Made by a program: the position numbers and the translations under genes
Part shown: piece by piece, positions 60,087-64,000 of the stretch
Position numbering within the stretch: the first letter of the stretch is position 1
Layout of the letters: each line of letters begins with the position of its first letter
Notes under the pieces: generated by a model
The model's input: the letters and a program-made list of their open reading frames with translations, nothing else
Told to the model about the DNA's origin: nothing
Databases searched by the model: none
DNA from: Rhinopithecus roxellana
Lineage: Eukaryota > Chordata > Mammalia > Primates > Cercopithecidae
Assembly: GCF_007565055.1 (NCBI RefSeq)
Contig: NC_044552.1
Location: 151,521,859-151,585,858 of the forward strand
Length of the DNA stretch: 64,000 nucleotides
Direction of reading: 5' to 3'

Positions 60087-61659
60087 CTATATAACGTGAC
60101 ATGCATATAATGTCTATTGGTGGAGATCATTTAAAAATTAGAAACAAAAACGCAGGCATTGCTGCCTGAAAAGAGGCACCTTGAAGAGGGGTTCCAGAAA
60201 GTAGCTCTAGTTGTGTATCATATATCCCGTGCCTGCCAGGATAATCTCACAAAGTGCTTCCTCCCATGTTTTCCTGGGAAGGAAACCATGCCCTTCACAG
60301 TGGGGTGAACCTGTTGGTGGCTCCACAACCATCTCAGTCCCAAGGATTGTCTTGGGGCCGTGACAGGTGAAGAGCACATGGCAGTTAGAGCTGGTACCAG
60401 TAGGCACAGGTTGCTGAACAGCGTAAAGTAAACCACGGAAACCACATCACCCAAACCTGAAATGCAGCAGGTTGGCCACAAGTAGAGGGCTGACTTGAAG
60501 GACAATGAAATTTTAACTTATCCCCAGTGCCTACTATTTATTAGCGAATCTCAAGATAGCCTAGAACATTTATTCTTTTCACATCTATAGTAGCAAGCCC
60601 TAGTCAACTCCAGACTAACCTGTTAAGTACCAGAGAATAGACATCACAAAGAGGCTCTGGCCTGGCCCAGATAGCCTGGCTCCAGAGTCTCCACTAGTCT
60701 AGAACTACCCAACAGGAAATCGTTGCTGACATTTCTGAAGAAACCTCTTCACTTGGTTTTCTTTTTTATGTATCTAGATCTTAGAAATGAAAGCTCCTTG
60801 GACTCCCTGGCTGTCAAAGAGGTGGCTTGAACGTACTCAGCATCAGAAAATGAAACATTTGCTTTCACTGTTTCTTAGTGGAAGAATCACTCCATAGCTG
60901 TCAGTTGGCAGATCCATGGTTCTAGCCCTTTCATTCCATCCCTGGATATGGGCCATGAATCACCAACACCTCCTAGGGTGGGCAATGGTGAGGTCAGTGG
61001 ATTGCAGCTCTGCCCAGCAAAGCTAGAATCTGCACAGACCTGAGCATCTCCCCCAGTCCCTCTTGAAGAGCCATTTCCAGTCATTGTATTTCATATGCTG
61101 AGGGTGTTGCTTGGTGTGATGACTGTCCTTGTCCCTTGACATCTTGTTTAGTTGGTCCTTGCATTCATATACAGAAACTAGGCATTGGTCAGTTACACAG
61201 TGTCGTCAGCAGTAATACAGCCCTGCCCTGGAGGGAACACATCCTTTTCCTGTTTTCTGCCACCCTAAACCCAACATATATTTGTGTTAGGCCACATTGT
61301 GCCCGGGGTGTCAACCATACAGAACATTCTTATAAAAACGTCTTCCCTGCACTGATGTGTTTAATCTGGAATATGTTCTGTTCACTGTCAGGGCTGAATT
61401 CTCCATTTCTTTATTATTATAAGCATAATGATAGTATTTGGGTATTGTATTTATTTTGGCTTTTGACCTTTTTTTCTGCTTGTTTAAGATAACCATATTT
61501 TTTTGTTTGCCTTTTAATTTTATAATCTTTTTGGATGGCCAATTTGTAAATATTTTGTAACTCAATCTGTCTATCTCTCCTGTGTTATTTCTTCCATTGC
61601 TTATATTTAAAAAACAAAAAAGATTCTCCATCCAGATACCAGATAAGTGTTCACCTTTA
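60087..61659. other. Unassigned intronic sequence
   Basis: About 1.6 kb between the LTR element and a cut-off Alu, AT-rich near 61400-61620. I see no exon, RNA gene or confident repeat match. Confidence 0.45.
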
Positions 61660-61849
61660 TTGTAGTTTGTTTTTGCTTTTTTTTTTTTTTGAGGCAGTGT
61701 TTTACTCCCATCACCCTACCTCAACTTGCCAGGCTCAAGAGATTCTCCCACCTCAGCTTCCCAAGAGCTAGGGCTGCAGTTGCACGCCACCACTCCTAGC
61801 TAATTTTTTATATTTTTAGTAGAGACAGCGTTTTACTGTGTTGCTCAGG
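61660..61849 (-). mobile_element. Cut-off Alu, antisense
   Basis: Poly-T (61679-61691) then gaggcagtgttttactcc and about 170 bp of diverged Alu, ending abruptly at gtgttgctcag where the next element begins. The remaining 5' monomer is absent on the far side of that element. Confidence 0.85.
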
Positions 61850-62275
61850 TGCCGGTTGTGGAGACCCTAACGCAGTGGCGCTAAAGGAATTAATGACACA
61901 CACACACAGAAATATAGCGGGTGGAGTGGGAAGTCAGGGGTCTCACAGCCTTCAGAGCTGAGAGCCTTGAACAGAGATTTACCCACATATTTGTTGACAG
62001 CAAGCCAGTCATAAGATTTACTAAAAGTATTCCTTATGGGAAACAAAGGGATGGGCCAAAATAAAGGGATGGCTCTGGCTAGTTACTGGCAGCATGAACA
62101 TGTCCTTAAGGCACGGATCGCTCATGCTGTTGTTTGTGGTTTAAGAATGCCTCAAGCGGTTTTCCACCCTGGGTGGATCATGGTGTCAAGGCCATCACGA
62201 GCATGTCAGCTCCCAGCTTGAGTTTTCCCTTTAGCTTAGTGATGTGGGGGCCCCAGGATTTATTTTCCTTTCACA
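61850..62275 (-). mobile_element. Solitary LTR of an endogenous retrovirus, family not assigned
   Basis: A 426-bp TG...CA unit, antisense: on the - strand it opens tgtgaaaggaaaataaatcc and closes ggtctccacaaccggca. I recall primate ERV LTRs with the ccttaaggacatg, gggatgggccaaaa and ctgtgagacccctga phrases, possibly an ERVK-group LTR, but cannot name it safely. No matching duplication flanks it (ctcagg left, gagaca right). No internal retroviral gene sequence is present. Confidence 0.7.
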
Positions 62276-62689
62276 GAGACATTCTTTGTAACATCTTCCT
62301 TGTGAATCGTTTTGCTTTTCCTCCCTCCATTCATTCTCCTCTGCTGCAGAGCCAGGCTAGTAGATACAAGAGCTCCATCCGGCAATCTCCAGAGTCTGTT
62401 GAGAGCATCCTAATGACGTCATGCCGATGCTAGCATGAGGTTTTGCCCTTCAGAGTGTCCTCTCCGGTGCATAACTGCAGTCGTGTTTAATAAAACAAGC
62501 TCTCTTATTTTTATCTACATCAGGAACTATTTTTTCAAGAATGAATGGATAAAATGTTTTAATAAAAAAGTATATCAAAGCTTCTAAAAGTCACATCAAG
62601 GGGTTACACAGACCCAGCTGCGGGCCTCTCCCCTGGGATGAGCAATGTCCTCATCGTATCATCCCCGATGAATCGGCCGTGAGTCACAC

Positions 62690-63300
62690 GACGCCACCAG
62701 CGGCCTCCTGCCGTCCCCACCTGGTGCACTGTCTTGAGCATCTGCTGCCACCAAACACTTCTTTCACATTTCCTGATTTCTCTCTCTGTCTCCTCCGGGT
62801 CTTCCCATTGCGGACCACATCATGGTGCATCCTCTCTCCCTCCTCCTTCAGAACAACAATACCCTCACCGAGGTCCTCACCATGGTCCTCCTCTCATCCT
62901 ACATATCCTCTGGTGGTCCTCGGGCACCCTGGGCTGCTGCCTTGGGGCGGGTGTTTGCATCTGTATTTCCAGCAAAGCTCCAAACCAAGTCTTTTCCTGA
63001 GCCCTGCATGTCCTCAGCACTCGACAGGCCAAGAGTGCAGGTGGCCTGTTCTCTCCCTGCTCACCACCTGACTTCTCTCCTGGCTAATTTCTCCACCAGT
63101 CACCCATGCAGAGGGCTAGGACGATGCAGCTCCCTCCTTTTTATTCCCAGCAGCTGAAAGGTCATGAGGTCTCAGTTCTCCCTCCTCCAGGCCAGACCTG
63201 TCCCTCTGCAGGACTGGATAGCAGGATCCCTTTGCCCCATTCTAGCCACATTGTCCATTCCGGCCATGTTGCTATTGCATCCTCCACATGACCTCTTAAA
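62690..63300 (+). repeat. Possible L2 LINE relic
   Basis: Phrases like aacaacaataccctcaccga, cacctgacttctctcctggc and cattctagccacattgtcc have the order and C-rich style of L2 ORF2 3' sequence. Chance frames in this C-rich tract are long on + but have no gene context. Confidence 0.35.
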
Positions 63301-64000
63301 TCTAGAGGCCCTAAACATGTGCTATGTGAGAGTCCTCTCCATGGTCTCTTGGCTCTGCAGGCTCCCATGTCCCTGCCCGCAGGCCTCATCAGTGTGGCGC
63401 TGCAGCTCTGTGCGCCATCCCACCCGCATCCCTGAGGGTACCCCAGCTGCCACCCTTCAGGGCCATCCCTTGGCCTGTATCCTCCTGCCCGAGCACCTGG
63501 AGGCTCCCGGGTCCCCTGTAAGGCTTAGCTCCTCCTCTGTGAAAACCTCCCGGGCTGTTTCCAGTTCCCCCAGCATGCACAGCTCCCCCAGCACACAAGG
63601 GGTGGGGCTGGTCACCCTCTGGTGGCCCCTTGCTGCCATCGCCACAGGGTGTCTCCCCACTGGGCTCTCACTTCCTGGAGGGGAGAGCCTGCCTCTTCAC
63701 ATTCCAAATGCCCAGCACAAAGGAGACTGAGAAGCAGTGATGGGAAAGGAGTGGGCCCAGGAGAAGAGGTGGGGGAGGAAGGAATTTGAGGCCAAGCGGC
63801 AAGAATTGTGACCTCACCATTCAGCTGTCTGATTTGCAAAAGGGCTAGGAAGACTGAGCCTACCTTTGCTCCCACATCTCCCCCAAATCCGTGATCCTAT
63901 GGCCTATTTTCCAGTTCACCTACAGAGAAGAAAACTACCCTGACCAGCACGCGGAATCCAGATCACTAACACATGAACTCACAAATGATAAACAGGAGCG
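63301..64000. other. GC-rich intronic end of the window
   Basis: Contains overlapping chance frames on both strands (for example one of 188 codons ending at 63730). No exon with splice signals or known domain is recognised. The window is cut in intron. Confidence 0.45.

Larger units (their letters stand above)
48163..64000 (+). other. RPS6KA2: RPS6KA2 intron (part), downstream of the ATP-lysine exon
   Basis: The intron starts gtaagg after a phase-1 exon end and runs past the window edge, so it is at least 15.8 kb long. I searched for the next RSK3 exon (expected to begin with the VRDRVRSKMERD region) and do not see it. The span is dominated by L1, Alu and LTR insertions listed individually. 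Confidence 0.85.

Noticed and set aside
63164..63730. A 188-codon open frame near the window end
   Set aside because: C-rich tract with overlapping frames on the other strand and no recognised protein; best read as L2-like or unique intron.
1..64000. CRISPR array, prokaryotic operon, phage or plasmid system
   Set aside because: Alu, L1, MIR and MaLR content and spliced kinase exons show a primate nuclear intron. Repeats here are transposons or microsatellites, not regularly spaced direct repeats.

Overview
This is vertebrate nuclear DNA, and specifically primate: it holds many Alu elements of J and S type, L1PA-type LINE-1, THE1/MaLR and ERVL LTRs, MIR and L2 relics, long introns and GT-AG splice sites. 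There are no bacterial-style gene arrays, operons or CRISPR arrays. Almost every open frame in the window is chance noise in intronic DNA or a relic inside a transposon.

The only host protein-coding sequence I can support is two short exons on the + strand, at 40936-41052 and 48081-48162. Spliced together they read through without a stop and encode the start of an AGC-family kinase domain: the glycine loop GQGSYGK, continued across the splice junction by VFLVRK, then the AMKVLKK strand carrying the ATP-binding lysine. The sequence matches ribosomal protein S6 kinase alpha-2 (RSK3, gene RPS6KA2) from about residue 34 to 99. The window therefore lies inside RPS6KA2, read in gene orientation: 1-40935 is intron upstream of the first exon, 41053-48080 is the intron between them, and 48163-64000 is the following intron.

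Layout by region. 1-9.4 kb: a nearly full-length THE1 retroelement in reverse orientation (1671-3949), a truncated L1 end (5161-5713) and a decayed L1. 9.4-20 kb: mostly unique intron with one Alu, MIR/L2 relics and an 80-bp hAT transposon remnant with a perfect 8-bp target duplication. 19.9-22.1 kb: two direct copies of an unassigned block of about 230 bp, separated by 2 kb that includes an MLT2-type LTR carrying a large dinucleotide microsatellite. 24.5 kb: a tiny L1 piece with its first half inverted. 26-33 kb: three Alus and about 2 kb of old L1. 33-40.4 kb: largely unique. 40.4-48.2 kb: the two exons and the intron between them. 49.8-54 kb: a 5'-truncated L1 with defective ORF2, an older L1 end, an Alu and two back-to-back tandem duplications. 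57.8-60.1 kb: an LTR retroelement whose two ends carry LTRs of different families yet share a 5-bp flanking duplication. 61.7-62.3 kb: a solitary LTR abutting a cut-off Alu.

I looked for an undescribed functional system and did not find convincing evidence for one. The most interesting observations are structural: the mismatched-LTR provirus, the internally deleted hAT remnant, the direct duplication at 19.9/21.9 kb, the inverted L1 fragment, and a 30-bp segment with good splice sites at 7165-7194. Repeat family names come from memory of consensus sequences and boundaries were set by eye.
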